A stretch of 64,000 bases of DNA from UBA2231 sp964415175 (GTDB lineage Bacteria > Elusimicrobiota > Elusimicrobia > Elusimicrobiales > UBA9959), in the NCBI GenBank assembly GCA_964415175.1, contig CAYPYG010000005.1, positions 43,675-107,674 on the forward strand, in the 5' to 3' direction. Position 1 is the first letter of the stretch, and each line of letters begins with the position of its first letter. The translations under genes and the position numbers were made by a program. This document shows positions 8,050 through 16,543 of the stretch, piece by piece. The notes below the pieces were generated by a model, which saw only the letters and a program-made list of their open reading frames with translations, did no database searches and was not told the origin of the DNA.

Positions 8050-8833
8050 TCTCTTTTCTCCGGGCCGAAAAGGCCAGCCAGGCCGCGGCGGCGGCCGCCG
8101 CCGCCAGCGCGATGAACTGCGCCTGGGACAGCCCCGCGCTCAGCCCTCCCCTGTCGTCGCCGCGCAGGAATTCCAGAGCGAACCTGAGCGCCGAATAAAG
8201 CAGCACGTAAAGAGCGGTGACCGCTCCGGCCCCGCGTCGGGCCCCGCGTTCCCACAGCAGGTGGAGCGCCGCGAATATCAGGAAATTGCCGGCGGCTTCG
8301 TAGAGCTGCACGGGATGAAGCGGCATTCCGAGCAGCGAAGGCTCCACCAGGCACAGCGGGTCGCTGAATACCACGCCGGGGGCCCCGTGCGCGGGCGAAC
8401 CGTGGCAGCAGCCGGCCAGCAGGCAGCCTATGCGGCCGAAGCCGTGCGCCAGCGCCAGGGCCGGCGCCGTGAAGTCGGCCGCGGCGGCGAAGCCTATTCC
8501 CCTGCCGCGGGCCCAGTACCACAGCGCGGCCGCGCCGCCGCCCAGACCGCCGTAGAAGACGAAACCGTACTGCACGCTTTTCAGGGCCGCCAGGAGCCGC
8601 TCCCAGGCGCCGTCCCCGAAGGAATACCAGAAGGTGGCGAGGAAGAGGAGCTTGCCGCCCAGGAGCCCTCCGAGCAGGGCGTAGAAGGCCAGGTCGGAGA
8701 CGCTTTCGGCGGAGACGCCGACGCGTTCGCGGCGGGCGCGCAGGTAGAAGAAGGCTGCCAGGAAGCCCGTCATGGCCATGAAACCGTAGGCCGGCAGTTT
8801 GAAAAAGCCGAGGTCGAGTATGTAAGGGTGCAT
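8039..8833 (-). CDS. lgt: Prolipoprotein diacylglyceryl transferase
   Basis: Transfers diacylglycerol from phosphatidylglycerol to the lipobox cysteine of prolipoproteins in the inner membrane. The 264-residue protein has about seven hydrophobic helices. The Lgt signature lies in HGFGRIGCLLAGCCHG (about residues 138-153), with the essential Arg of GRIGC. The N-terminal YGFMAMTGFLAAFFY helix is also typical. Substrate lipoproteins are encoded in this window (the redoxin at 13832 and the serpin at 54396). Confidence 0.93.
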   Translation of the reverse strand: MHPYILDLGFFKLPAYGFMAMTGFLAAFFYLRARRERVGVSAESVSDLAFYALLGGLLGGKLLFLATFWYSFGDGAWERLLAALKSVQYGFVFYGGLGGGAAALWYWARGRGIGFAAAADFTAPALALAHGFGRIGCLLAGCCHGSPAHGAPGVVFSDPLCLVEPSLLGMPLHPVQLYEAAGNFLIFAALHLLWERGARRGAGAVTALYVLLYSALRFALEFLRGDDRGGLSAGLSQAQFIALAAAAAAAAWLAFSARRKENGK

Positions 8834-8845
8834 AATGCCGGTCTC

Positions 8846-9475
8846 TCAGGAATTGCGGGCGATGAAGTCCGCCGCCGCGGCCAGGTCCGTCAGCGGGGAG
8901 AACTTTACGCCCTTCGCCCGGCAGAGGCCGCGCAGTCTGCCCGCGGCGTAGACCTTGTCGGCCAGCGCCGCCGCCCGGAGGTCGCTGGGCGCGTCGCCGC
9001 AGAACAGGACGCGGCGGCCCAGCTTCTTATGATGCCGCACCCTGGACTCCTTGAAAGCCGGCAGCCCGGCGCCGTCCAGGTCCGCGTATTCCACGTCCCA
9101 GCCGCGCCCCCTGCGCCTGGCGCGTCCGAAAGAGGAGAGGGCCTTCACTCCCCAGGCCCGCAACAGCGGCCGGCCGTAGATGTCCGCCCCGCCGCTGACT
9201 ATGTCGAAAGGGATCCGCCGGCGGGAGCAGAAGCCCGAGAAAGCCCGCAGGCCCCGGCGCGGCTTCATGGCGCGCAGTATGAACGACTCGATCTCTCGGC
9301 GGGAGGCGGACAGCCGCGCGAAACCGCGCCGCATCCATTTTTCCACCGACTGCCCCGGCGCGTAGGAGCGCTCTATGTCGGCCGCGGTGAAGACGCCGAA
9401 CTCCGTCAGTATGGCGTCGCCGACGTCCTCGAGCGTCAGCGTCCCGTCGAAATCCGAGACCACGGCCCATTTCAT
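8846..9475 (-). CDS. HAD-family phosphatase (MtnX/phosphoserine-phosphatase-like)
   Basis: 209 residues. Motif I is SDFDGTLT (residues 7-14, nucleophile D8 and acid/base D10). Motif II Ser/Thr is DIVSGGADIYG, and motif III/IV is FCGDAPSDLRAA. The cap has a DUF-like region resembling 2-hydroxy-3-keto-5-methylthiopentenyl-1-phosphate phosphatase (MtnX), but no other methionine-salvage gene is nearby. Substrate unknown. Its ATG at 9475 overlaps the stop of the MBL gene (ATGA overlap), so both are on one transcript. Confidence 0.8.
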   Translation of the reverse strand: MKWAVVSDFDGTLTLEDVGDAILTEFGVFTAADIERSYAPGQSVEKWMRRGFARLSASRREIESFILRAMKPRRGLRAFSGFCSRRRIPFDIVSGGADIYGRPLLRAWGVKALSSFGRARRRGRGWDVEYADLDGAGLPAFKESRVRHHKKLGRRVLFCGDAPSDLRAAALADKVYAAGRLRGLCRAKGVKFSPLTDLAAAADFIARNS

Positions 9476-10104
9476 AGCGCCGCCGAGATGAACTCGTCGC
9501 CGCCTTTCGCGGCCAGCTTCACGTAGATATTGTGCAGTTTCTGGGCTTCGATCGTCGTCGAGGAGCCGTTGTAGGCGTGGCCCGGCCAGACGGCGGTGTC
9601 GCCGGGCAGGGAGGCCAGCTTGAGCAGGCTCCGCCTCATCTGCTCCGGGTCCGCGCCCGGCAGGTCCACCCGTCCTATCGCGCCGACGAAAAGCGTGTCG
9701 CCGGTGAAGACCGCGCCGGGGCCCAGGAAAGAGCAGGAGCCGGGGGTATGCCCCGGCGTGTGGAGCACCTTGAGCCTGAGCGCGCCCGCCTCCAGGTCCT
9801 CCCCGTCGGCGACCGGCAGCAGCCGGGACCGGTCCAGCCCTTCGGCCATGTTCCCGTCGGCCGGGTGCAGCGCGGCCCGCAGGCCTTCGTAGCGCTCCAG
9901 GAACCAGGCCGCGGCGTTGAGATGGTCCGGATGGCCGTGGGTCAGCGCCAGCAGCGCGGGCCTGAGGCCGAGCGCGAGGAGCTCCTTCTCTATCTTCGCG
10001 CCTTCCCAGCACGGGTCTATGACGGCGCATTCCGGCCCGGCGCCCTCCCAGGCCAGGTAGCAGAAATTATCCATGGGGCCCGCGGCTATCTGCCTGACGT
10101 TCAT
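9472..10104 (-). CDS. MBL-fold hydrolase (glyoxalase II-like)
   Basis: 210 residues with the zinc-binding signature THGHPDH at residues 55-61, further metal ligands in HTPGHTPGS and FTGDTLF, and a final WPGHAYNG. The pattern matches small bacterial glyoxalase-II-like hydrolases (YcbL type), which cleave thioesters such as S-lactoylglutathione. The natural substrate is not known. It overlaps ftsB-like by 4 bp (ATGA) and the phosphatase by 4 bp, forming a tightly coupled set. Confidence 0.88.
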   Translation of the reverse strand: MNVRQIAAGPMDNFCYLAWEGAGPECAVIDPCWEGAKIEKELLALGLRPALLALTHGHPDHLNAAAWFLERYEGLRAALHPADGNMAEGLDRSRLLPVADGEDLEAGALRLKVLHTPGHTPGSCSFLGPGAVFTGDTLFVGAIGRVDLPGADPEQMRRSLLKLASLPGDTAVWPGHAYNGSSTTIEAQKLHNIYVKLAAKGGDEFISAAL

Positions 10105-10406
10105 TTGTCCCTCTCTTTCTCGGGAGGCGGGGGGAAGCGGAACTCTATCTCGCCCTGCCTGAGCATCCCCAGTTCCCTGCGCGCGTTGTATTCCACGCTT
10201 TCGCTCCGGGCGGTCTCGGCGGCGGCGCTCTTCAGTTCCGCGCTCTCGGCCTTCAGCGCGGCCAGCCGCCGCTTCATCTTGAAGACCTCCAGCTTGTTCG
10301 CGACCAGCGAGCGGAAACCGGGATTGGCCAGCAGCAGGACCGCCGCGGCCAGCGCGAGCAGCGTCAGCCCCGTTCTCCTGGTGATAACGGCGTCCTTTTG
10401 TCTCAT
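10101..10406 (-). CDS. ftsB: FtsB/DivIC-family septum formation protein
   Basis: 101-residue bitopic membrane protein. A short cytoplasmic arm (MRQKDAVITRR) is followed by a transmembrane helix (about residues 13-29) and a periplasmic coiled coil rich in Ala, Glu and Lys. The segment YNARRELGMLRQGEIEFRF matches the FtsB/DivIC ARRELGMVKPGE motif. FtsB works with FtsL and FtsQ in the divisome. The position just downstream of eno matches the eno-ftsB order of many bacteria. A terminator-like hairpin lies between the two genes. Confidence 0.82.
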   Translation of the reverse strand: MRQKDAVITRRTGLTLLALAAAVLLLANPGFRSLVANKLEVFKMKRRLAALKAESAELKSAAAETARSESVEYNARRELGMLRQGEIEFRFPPPPEKERDK

Positions 10407-10415
10407 CCGGGAAAA

Positions 10416-10452
10416 GGGAAGGGGCGGCCCTCCCCGCGGAAGGCCGCCCCGC
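10416..10452 (-). terminator. Intrinsic terminator after eno
   Basis: GGGGCGGCC and GGCCGCCCC arms form a strong GC hairpin in the 54 bp between eno and ftsB. On the - strand it is followed by TTCCCTTTTCCC. The T-run is interrupted, so some readthrough into ftsB is likely. Confidence 0.6.
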
Positions 10453-10460
10453 GGCGGTCT

Positions 10461-11744
10461 TTACTTGAAGCGGAAGGCCGCGTCCTTGGCGTACTTGGCC
10501 TTCTTGCCCAGCTCCTCCTCGATGCGGATGAGCTGGTTGTACTTGCAGAGGCGCTCGCTGCGGCACGGCGCGCCCGTCTTGATGGCCCCGGCGTTGGTGG
10601 CCACGGCGAGGTCGGCTATGAAGGCGTCCTCGGTCTCGCCCGAGCGGTGCGAGATGACGGTGGCGTAGTCCGCCTCGTGCGCCATGTTGATGACGCGGAT
10701 CGTCTCGGTCAGCGAACCGATCTGGTTGAGTTTGATGAGGATCGCGTTGGCGGTGTCCTCCTCGATGCCCTTCTTGAGGCGCTCGGGGTTGGTCACGAAC
10801 AGGTCGTCGCCGACGATGCGGGCCTTCTTGCCGAGCAGTTTGGTGAAATGCTCCCAGCCTTCCCAGTCGTCCTCGGCGAGCGGGTCCTCGTAGGAGACTA
10901 TCGGGAAGTGCTTCTTCCAGTCGGCGTAGCGGGAGGTGAGTTCCTGGGCGGTCAGGTTGGCCCCTTCGAACATGTAGCTGCCGTTCTTGTAGAACTCGCT
11001 GGCGGCCGAGTCGAAGGCGATCTGCACGTCCTTGAACGTGTAGCCGGCCTCCTTGATGGCCTTGACGATGGTCTCGATGACGGCCTCGTGCGTGAAGATC
11101 TTGGGGGCGAACCCGCCCTCGTCGCCGACCGCCGTGGTGTAGCCGCCCTTGGAGAGGATGGCCTTGAGGGTGTGGTAGACTTCGGCGCCCATGCGTATGG
11201 CGTCGGTGAACTTCGCCGCGCCCGTCGGGACTATCATGAACTCCTGGATATTGATGCCGCTGTCGGCGTGCTTGCCGCCGTTGACGATGTTGAGCATCGG
11301 GGCGGGCAGCAGGAAGTCCTTGTGCCTGAGGCCGTAGGCCTTGCGGATATAGGCGTAGAGCGGCAGCTTCGCCGACTCCGCGGCGGCGCGGGCCAGCGCC
11401 ATCGAAACGGAGAGTATGGCGTTGGCCCCCAGCTTGCTCTTGGTCTGCGTGCCGTCGAGCTCTATCATCTGGTCGTCGATCCGCTCCTGCTCGGCCTTGA
11501 GGCCCAGGAGTTCGGGGGCGATGAGCTTGTTGACGTTCTCCACGGCCTTGAGCACGCCTTTGCCGCGGTAGCGCTTGCCGCCGTCGCGCAGTTCCAGCGC
11601 CTCGTGGGTGCCGGTCGAGGCCCCGCTGGGCACCGCCGCGCGGCCGAAGGAGCCGTCGGCGAGCAGCACGTCGGTCTCCACCGTGGGGAAGCCGCGGGAA
11701 TCGAGTATCTCGCGGGCGGTTATTTTCTTGATCTTGGCGTCCAT
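10461..11744 (-). CDS. eno: Enolase
   Basis: Interconverts 2-phosphoglycerate and phosphoenolpyruvate. 427 residues. Conserved parts include the N-terminal ILDSRGFPTVETDV, VGDEGGFAP (metal-binding and catalytic Glu region), and the signature ILIKLNQIGSLTET followed by SHRSGETEDAFIADLAVA. The final GAPCRSERLCKYNQLIRIEEEL is typical. It lies upstream of ftsB and downstream of the phosphohexomutase on the same strand. Confidence 0.98.
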   Translation of the reverse strand: MDAKIKKITAREILDSRGFPTVETDVLLADGSFGRAAVPSGASTGTHEALELRDGGKRYRGKGVLKAVENVNKLIAPELLGLKAEQERIDDQMIELDGTQTKSKLGANAILSVSMALARAAAESAKLPLYAYIRKAYGLRHKDFLLPAPMLNIVNGGKHADSGINIQEFMIVPTGAAKFTDAIRMGAEVYHTLKAILSKGGYTTAVGDEGGFAPKIFTHEAVIETIVKAIKEAGYTFKDVQIAFDSAASEFYKNGSYMFEGANLTAQELTSRYADWKKHFPIVSYEDPLAEDDWEGWEHFTKLLGKKARIVGDDLFVTNPERLKKGIEEDTANAILIKLNQIGSLTETIRVINMAHEADYATVISHRSGETEDAFIADLAVATNAGAIKTGAPCRSERLCKYNQLIRIEEELGKKAKYAKDAAFRFK

Positions 11745-11781
11745 TATGTTCGTTCTCCTTGGGGCTGTGCCCCGGTTCTAT

Positions 11782-13278
11782 TTAAAATTTGCCGTCGGCT
11801 ATCTTCTTCCCGGCGTCGACCAGCTTGTCGAGCTTGTCCCGCGAAGAGGCCTCGGCGTAGATGCGCACGACCGGCTCGGTGCCGGAAGGGCGCAGGCCCA
11901 GCCAGGAGCCGTCGCGCATGATGAACTTGAAACCGTCGGTGTGGTCTATGCGCCAGACCGAGGAACCGCCCAGATTGAGCGGCGGGCCGGAGTTCAGTTT
12001 CGCCGCCAGCGCCTGCACGTCGGCGTCCGGGCCGAGGCGCAGGTTGACGCGCGTGTTGAGGAAGGTCCCCACCCGCTTGCGCAGGCCGGCCAGCACCTTG
12101 CCCAGCGGCTTGCGCTCGTAGGCGTAGAGCTCGGCCAGCAGCATGCAGGCCAGGATGCCGTCCTTTTCCGGCACGTGGTTCATGATCGACAGGCCGCCCG
12201 ATTCCTCGCCGCCGATCAGGAACTGGCCCGTGCGCAGCATGTTCCCGACGTATTTGAAGCCTACCGGGGTCTCGCGGACCTCGAGGCCGTGGCTCCTGGC
12301 CACGGCGTCGGCGAAATGGGAGGTCATGACGGAGCGGGCGACCTTGCCCTTCATGCCGCGGTTGCGGACCAGGTGGTCGAGCAGCAGCGCCAGCACGTCG
12401 TTGGGCGCTATCCAGGTCCCGTCGGAATCGATCACGCCGAAGCGGTCGCCGTCGCCGTCGCAGGCCAGGCCGAGGGCGAGCTTCCCCTTGAGCACGGCCT
12501 GCCTCAGGCCGGCCAGGTTCTCCGCGTCGGTGTCCGGCGGCCTGCCGCCGAAAGTGACGTCGCGGTGCTCGCGCAGCGGGGTCACCGAGGCGCCCATCTT
12601 CTCCAGCGCCGGCCGCAGGTAGGTGCGGGCCGTGCCGTAGACGGAGTCGGCGGCGACCTTCAGGCGGGCCTTCTTCAGCGCGCCGGCGTCGAGCAGCGAG
12701 TAGAGCTGGGCGAAATAGGAGTGGTGGAAATCCTCCTCTTTCACGAGACCGGCGTTTTTCGCCTGGGCGTAGGGAATGAACTTGTCGCAGTCGGCTATCG
12801 TCAGCGCGGAGGCCCTGGCCTCTATGTCGTTGGTGACCTCCGGTATCGCGGGTCCGCCCCAGTAGGGCGTCCACTTGAAGCCGTTGTAATTGGCGGGATT
12901 GTGGCTGGCGGTTATCATCACGCCGCCGACGGCGCCCGAGCGCATCACGGTCCAGGCCACCACGGGCGTGGGGGTCTCCCCGGGCGAGAACAGGACGTTC
13001 ACGCCCTCGGCCGCGAAGACCTCGGCCGCGTTGCGCGCGAATTCCTCGGACATGTAGCGGGTATCGCAGCCTATCACGGCCAGCGGGGCGGACGGGGCCT
13101 TGGCCTTACCGTTCTTCAGGTTGAGACGGTATTCGTCGCCCTTGAAACCGTAGTCCTTGTTGTCGCGGGCGTGCCGGGCCGCGGCGTGGGCCGCCCTTTT
13201 GAGATTGTTCAGCGTGAACTCCTCGGCTATGACGGCGCGCCAGCCGGAAGTCCCGAATTTGATGACGGTGTTGCTCAT
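11782..13278 (-). CDS. Phosphoglucomutase/phosphomannomutase family protein
   Basis: 498-residue alpha-D-phosphohexomutase that moves phosphate between C1 and C6 of glucose or mannose. The phosphoserine loop is TASHNPANYNGFKW (Ser near residue 122), the metal loop is ACDGDGDRFG and the sugar loop is GGEESGGL. RPSGTEPVVRIYAE is the C-terminal phosphate-binding loop. With glgC and the GH57 protein it could supply glucose-1-phosphate. The promoter is an extended -10 (TGCTATATT) only 8 bp before the ATG, so the mRNA has almost no leader. Confidence 0.93.
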   Translation of the reverse strand: MSNTVIKFGTSGWRAVIAEEFTLNNLKRAAHAAARHARDNKDYGFKGDEYRLNLKNGKAKAPSAPLAVIGCDTRYMSEEFARNAAEVFAAEGVNVLFSPGETPTPVVAWTVMRSGAVGGVMITASHNPANYNGFKWTPYWGGPAIPEVTNDIEARASALTIADCDKFIPYAQAKNAGLVKEEDFHHSYFAQLYSLLDAGALKKARLKVAADSVYGTARTYLRPALEKMGASVTPLREHRDVTFGGRPPDTDAENLAGLRQAVLKGKLALGLACDGDGDRFGVIDSDGTWIAPNDVLALLLDHLVRNRGMKGKVARSVMTSHFADAVARSHGLEVRETPVGFKYVGNMLRTGQFLIGGEESGGLSIMNHVPEKDGILACMLLAELYAYERKPLGKVLAGLRKRVGTFLNTRVNLRLGPDADVQALAAKLNSGPPLNLGGSSVWRIDHTDGFKFIMRDGSWLGLRPSGTEPVVRIYAEASSRDKLDKLVDAGKKIADGKF

Positions 13279-13279
13279 G

Positions 13280-13356
13280 CCATGAAATATAGCATAAAAC
13301 TTTTTTCAAAGCAAAAAGGGGACGGCTGCGCGTAGGGGGCCCCTAATTAATATAAT
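13280..13356. promoter_or_regulatory. Divergent promoter region with very short leaders
   Basis: Between two divergent genes. On the - strand TGCTATATT ends 7-8 bases before the phosphohexomutase ATG. On the + strand TATAAT (about 13346-13351) ends about 5 bases before the ATG at 13357. Neither gene has room for a normal ribosome-binding site after the predicted transcription start, so both messages may be nearly leaderless. Confidence 0.5.
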
Positions 13357-13842
13357 ATGGCGATGAACCGATACGCCGCCATAGCCGCCCTTATCGCCTT
13401 TTGCCCGCCCGCCGCAGCCGACGGCCTGCCCCTGGAACCGCGGGGATATGTCAGCTCCTGGACCCAGTCCGCGGGCGGCATCCCCGTTCCGGCCGAGGTC
13501 AATGTCCCGGTGCGGCTCGCTCTGCCGCTGCCGTCCGGCCCCGGCCAGGCCGCCGCGGTCTTCGTGGAAAAAGAGCTCGGCTCTCCCGCCGGTCCCCTGA
13601 AGGTGCGGGCCGAATTCTTCTCCGTCTGCCCGCACGGCTCCGCCGACTGCCGGGACGTCTATTTCCAGGCCAAGGCGACGCTGTCCGGGCCGGTGGAGTC
13701 CCTTTGCGCCGCCTATCTCAACGAGGCCGACTTCGTCCCTTTCCCCGTCATGGCCTGCGCGGGCGGACTGCCGGACGGCGGTTATCTCGGCGTCACGCTG
13801 CACCGGCTCCCTTTCAGGGACGGCCGCTTTCATGATCTCTGA
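13357..13842 (+). CDS. Exported protein of unknown function
   Basis: 161 residues with a signal peptide (MAMNRYAAIAALIAFCPPAAA, cleaved near residue 21). The mature part is rich in Gly, Pro and Val and looks beta-stranded (VPVRLALPLPS, AAAVFVEKELG). Cysteines at CPHGSADC, SLCAAY and MACAGG could form disulfides. I do not recognise the family. The stop overlaps the start of the redoxin gene by 11 bp, and the two are probably expressed together as envelope proteins. Confidence 0.6.
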   Translation: MAMNRYAAIAALIAFCPPAAADGLPLEPRGYVSSWTQSAGGIPVPAEVNVPVRLALPLPSGPGQAAAVFVEKELGSPAGPLKVRAEFFSVCPHGSADCRDVYFQAKATLSGPVESLCAAYLNEADFVPFPVMACAGGLPDGGYLGVTLHRLPFRDGRFHDL

Positions 13843-14398
13843 CCTGCGTCCGGCCGCGGCGCTGGCGCTGCTGCTCTGCGCCTGCTCGCCGGGGCCCGAG
13901 CGGCGCCCCCTGCTGGCCTCGCCGGGCCTGCCGGCCCCCGAACTGCGGCTGAAGGAACTGATCGGCGGTCCGCCGCCGGAATTGCGGGGCTGGCGCGACC
14001 TGGGAGGCCGCGCCGCAGTCCTGCATTTCTGGGCCCCGCGCTGCGCGGGCTCGCCGGCGGAGTTCGACCGGCTCGACGCCCTGGCCTCCCTGTTCGCCGG
14101 CCGGGGCCTGGCCTTCGTCCATATCACCGACGCGGACCGCGACGCGGCCGTCCGGGCGCTGGCCGGCCGGAAAGTGAAAGGACTGGTGGCCCCGGGCGCG
14201 CCGCCCGAACTGCTGACCGCCTTCCGCGTTTACGACCTTCCCTGTTCGGTGCTGGTAAGTTCCTCGGCCGAGGTCTTCTCCTTCGCGGGACCGGGCGATG
14301 TCACCGAAGGGACGCTGAAAGCGCTGCTGGCCGGCGAGCCTCCTCCCGGCGGGGGGGCCGGCCCCGAGGCGTGCGCCGCGCCGGAGGGGGAGGTCTGA
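13832..14398 (+). CDS. Thioredoxin-like (TlpA/redoxin) lipoprotein lacking the second active-site Cys
   Basis: 188 residues. The N-terminus has a lipobox (LLLCAC, lipidated Cys near residue 19), so it should be membrane-anchored. A TlpA-like fold follows: GRAAVLHFWAPRCAGSPAEF (about residues 60-79), then GLAFVHITDADRD and YDLPCSVLVSS, with a cis-Pro-like site. The usual WCxxC is RCAGS here: only one Cys remains, so classic disulfide exchange is not expected. The C-terminal ~25 residues are Gly/Pro-rich. Partners in the operon are the exported protein upstream and a NYN protein downstream. Confidence 0.7.
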   Translation: MISDLRPAAALALLLCACSPGPERRPLLASPGLPAPELRLKELIGGPPPELRGWRDLGGRAAVLHFWAPRCAGSPAEFDRLDALASLFAGRGLAFVHITDADRDAAVRALAGRKVKGLVAPGAPPELLTAFRVYDLPCSVLVSSSAEVFSFAGPGDVTEGTLKALLAGEPPPGGGAGPEACAAPEGEV

Positions 14399-14823
14399 GC
14401 GGCCGTCTTTCCTCCAAGCCCACGCAGTACCTGCTCGACGCCTCCAATTTCGCGCGGCGTTTCCCGGGCGGCCGCGGTTTCTCGCCGGACCTGGCCGAGG
14501 CCGAGTTCCTGGGCTGGGTGGAGGAACTGGCCGCGCTGCCGCTCCTGGCTTCCTCCTCCTTCCGGGTCTATTTCGACGGACCTTTCCGCGAACTGGGGTT
14601 CCCGGTCCGGGGGCCGGTCAGCGTGACCTTCAACGAGGGACGCAGCGCCGACGATTCTCTGCTGGAGACCGGCGAGTTCCTGCTCTCCTGCGGCGTGCGC
14701 GCCGTGCTGGTCACCTCGGACCGGGGGCTGCAGTCGGCCGCCGGCGCGCGCGGCGTGTCCTGGCTGAGCTGCGAGGACTTCTACCGCCTCTGCTCCTCCG
14801 AACTCCGGCGGGGACGCCGCTGA
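14371..14823 (+). CDS. NYN-domain (YacP-like) putative ribonuclease
   Basis: About 150 residues with the PIN-like NYN fold: YLLDASNFARR near residue 19 (first metal Asp), then VTFNEGRSADDSLLE (metal Asp pair) and VLVTSDRGLQSAA (last Asp). YacP/Rae1-type proteins of this family cleave RNA. The frame opens with GTG at 14371, overlapping the redoxin gene by 28 bp; a start nearer 14410 is possible because the first ~15 residues are not conserved-looking. Function is assigned at family level only. Confidence 0.7.
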   Translation: MRRAGGGGLSGRLSSKPTQYLLDASNFARRFPGGRGFSPDLAEAEFLGWVEELAALPLLASSSFRVYFDGPFRELGFPVRGPVSVTFNEGRSADDSLLETGEFLLSCGVRAVLVTSDRGLQSAAGARGVSWLSCEDFYRLCSSELRRGRR

Positions 14824-14836
14824 AAGCCCGGCAAAA

Positions 14837-14845
14837 TGATAGAAT
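14837..14845 (+). promoter_or_regulatory. Extended -10 promoter before tRNA-Leu
   Basis: TG-A-TAGAAT forms an extended -10 element. No good -35 is seen. Transcription would start about 14852, giving a ~97-nt GC-rich leader before the tRNA. The same TGATAGAAT string precedes the gene at 43481. Confidence 0.5.
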
Positions 14846-14948
14846 CTGTTCTCTGCCGGGGGTGCCTGGTTTCCCCTTGCAGCGGGGCCGAGCGGAGTAT
14901 TCCTTCCGGAGCGGGGACGACCCGGCCGAAGGGAGGGCCCGGAACAGA

Positions 14949-15032
14949 GCCCGGGTGCTGTAACTGGTAGCCAGAGCTGACTTAAAATCAGCTGGAGTTC
15001 ACTCCGTGCGGGTTCGAGTCCCGCCCCGGGCA
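14949..15032 (+). tRNA. tRNA-Leu (anticodon TAA)
   Basis: Acceptor GCCCGGG (14949-14955) pairs with CCCGGGC (15025-15031), discriminator A, no encoded CCA. The anticodon arm GCTGA-CTTAAAA-TCAGC gives anticodon TAA. The long variable arm is as expected for a class II tRNA, and the T arm is GCGGG-TTCGAGT-CCCGC. Confidence 0.96.
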
Positions 15033-15077
15033 CGGCTTTGAAGGCGACGGCTTTTCGATCTTGAAAGGAGAAGGAAG

Positions 15078-15713
15078 ATGAACCTAGCCCCCGCAGGACG
15101 CAGGATACTTACGGTCACCATAGCGATAACCGCTGTCGGCGGCCTGGTCGCTTACTGGTGCCGGTGGTGCGGGGTCCCGCTGCTGGTCCTGGGTTTCCTG
15201 CTCACCGCCTTTTCGGCCTATTTCTTCCGCGACCCCGAGCGCGACAAGGTCTTCGGCACCAACGACATAATCTGCCCGGCCGACGGCACGGTGCTCAGCG
15301 TCGGCGTCGAGGACGATCCCGGGGTCGTCGTAGTGCGCATCTTCCTCTCGGTCTTCAACGTGCACGTACAGCGGGCCCCGCTGGAGGGGGTGGTCGAGAA
15401 GATAGAGTACGAGAAGGGCCGCTTCGCCGTCGCCTATAAGCCCGAGGCGAAGAAGAACGAGCGGAACCTGATAAGGATAAACGGCGGGAACGGCCGCTGG
15501 GCCGCCGTAGAGCAGATAACCGGCGCGATAGCCCGCCGCATCGCCTGCTACGTTAAAGAAGGGCGGACCGTGGCGGGCGGCGAGCGCCTCGGCATGATCT
15601 ATTTCGGCTCGCAGGTGGCGCTTTACCTGCCCAAGGGCGTCAGGGTCCTGGTCAGGCCCGGCGACAAGGTCGCCGGCGCCGAGAACATCATCGGTCTCTG
15701 GAAGGCCGAATGA
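15078..15713 (+). CDS. psd: Phosphatidylserine decarboxylase
   Basis: Makes phosphatidylethanolamine from phosphatidylserine. 211 residues, the short type II-like form with a pair of N-terminal membrane helices. FNVHVQRAPLEGVV is the conserved catalytic His block. FGSQVALYLP near residue 175 carries the Gly-Ser where the proenzyme cuts itself to form the pyruvoyl group. The ATG at 15078 follows AAGGAGAAGG. Overlaps pssA by 4 bp, so the two steps of PE synthesis are coupled. Confidence 0.95.
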   Translation: MNLAPAGRRILTVTIAITAVGGLVAYWCRWCGVPLLVLGFLLTAFSAYFFRDPERDKVFGTNDIICPADGTVLSVGVEDDPGVVVVRIFLSVFNVHVQRAPLEGVVEKIEYEKGRFAVAYKPEAKKNERNLIRINGGNGRWAAVEQITGAIARRIACYVKEGRTVAGGERLGMIYFGSQVALYLPKGVRVLVRPGDKVAGAENIIGLWKAE

Positions 15714-16510
15714 CGGCCGAGGAAAGGAAGCGGATAGACGTGGAGAAACTGAAGAAGACCGGCGCGGTCGTGCTCCCGTCGCTGTTCACGATCGCCAATA
15801 TGGCCTTCGGCTTCTTTTCGATACTGGCGGCCACCGAGCGCAATTTCGTGCTGGCCGGCTGGTTCATCATCGCCTCGATCGTAATGGACATGCTCGACGG
15901 CCGCATCGCCAGGCTGGTGCACGGCGAGAGTTCCTTCGGCGTCGAGATAGACTCCCTCTCGGACTGGATGTCGTTCGGCATCGCCCCCGGCTACCTGATG
16001 TACAACTTCGTGCTCAAGGATTACGGCTACTGGGGCGCCCCAGTAGCCTTCCTCTACGTCCTCTGCGGGGCGCTGCGCCTGGCCCGCTACAACGTGAAGT
16101 CCCATTTCGGCGGCGATTCGCCGAACCCGAACTTCCAGGGCCTGCCGATCCCCGGCGCCGCCGGCATACTGGGCTCGATAGTGCTGGCCTACAGCATGCT
16201 CGAGACCGAGAGCGGCTTCCGCAGCATCAGCATGGTCATGAAACAGATGCCTCACGTCTACGCCGCGATCCCCTTCATAATGATAGGGCTGTCGCTGCTC
16301 ATGGTCTCGACCGTGCCCTACGCCGCTTTCAAGAAAGGCGGCGCGGTGCGCCCCGGTTCCCTGAAGGGAATGCTGCTGATCCTGGTCATCCTTTTCCTGA
16401 TAATACGCTATCCGCAGGACGGCCTTTTCATATTCTTCTCGGTATACGCCCTGTCGGGCGTGCTGATAGGGCTGGTGAGGGCGCTGCTCCCTTCCCGCGG
16501 CCCGCGGTAG
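15710..16510 (+). CDS. pssA: CDP-diacylglycerol-serine O-phosphatidyltransferase
   Basis: Makes phosphatidylserine, the substrate of Psd encoded just upstream. The CDP-alcohol phosphotransferase motif DGxxARxxxxxxxxGxxxDxxxD is complete: DGRIARLVHGESSFGVEIDS then LSDW (about residues 63-88). About seven hydrophobic helices follow. 266 residues, normal size. The first codons overlap the psd stop (ATGA). Confidence 0.95.
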   Translation: MTAEERKRIDVEKLKKTGAVVLPSLFTIANMAFGFFSILAATERNFVLAGWFIIASIVMDMLDGRIARLVHGESSFGVEIDSLSDWMSFGIAPGYLMYNFVLKDYGYWGAPVAFLYVLCGALRLARYNVKSHFGGDSPNPNFQGLPIPGAAGILGSIVLAYSMLETESGFRSISMVMKQMPHVYAAIPFIMIGLSLLMVSTVPYAAFKKGGAVRPGSLKGMLLILVILFLIIRYPQDGLFIFFSVYALSGVLIGLVRALLPSRGPR

Positions 16511-16543
16511 CGGCGCTCCCCGCCCAGGCGGCGGAACAGTTAC

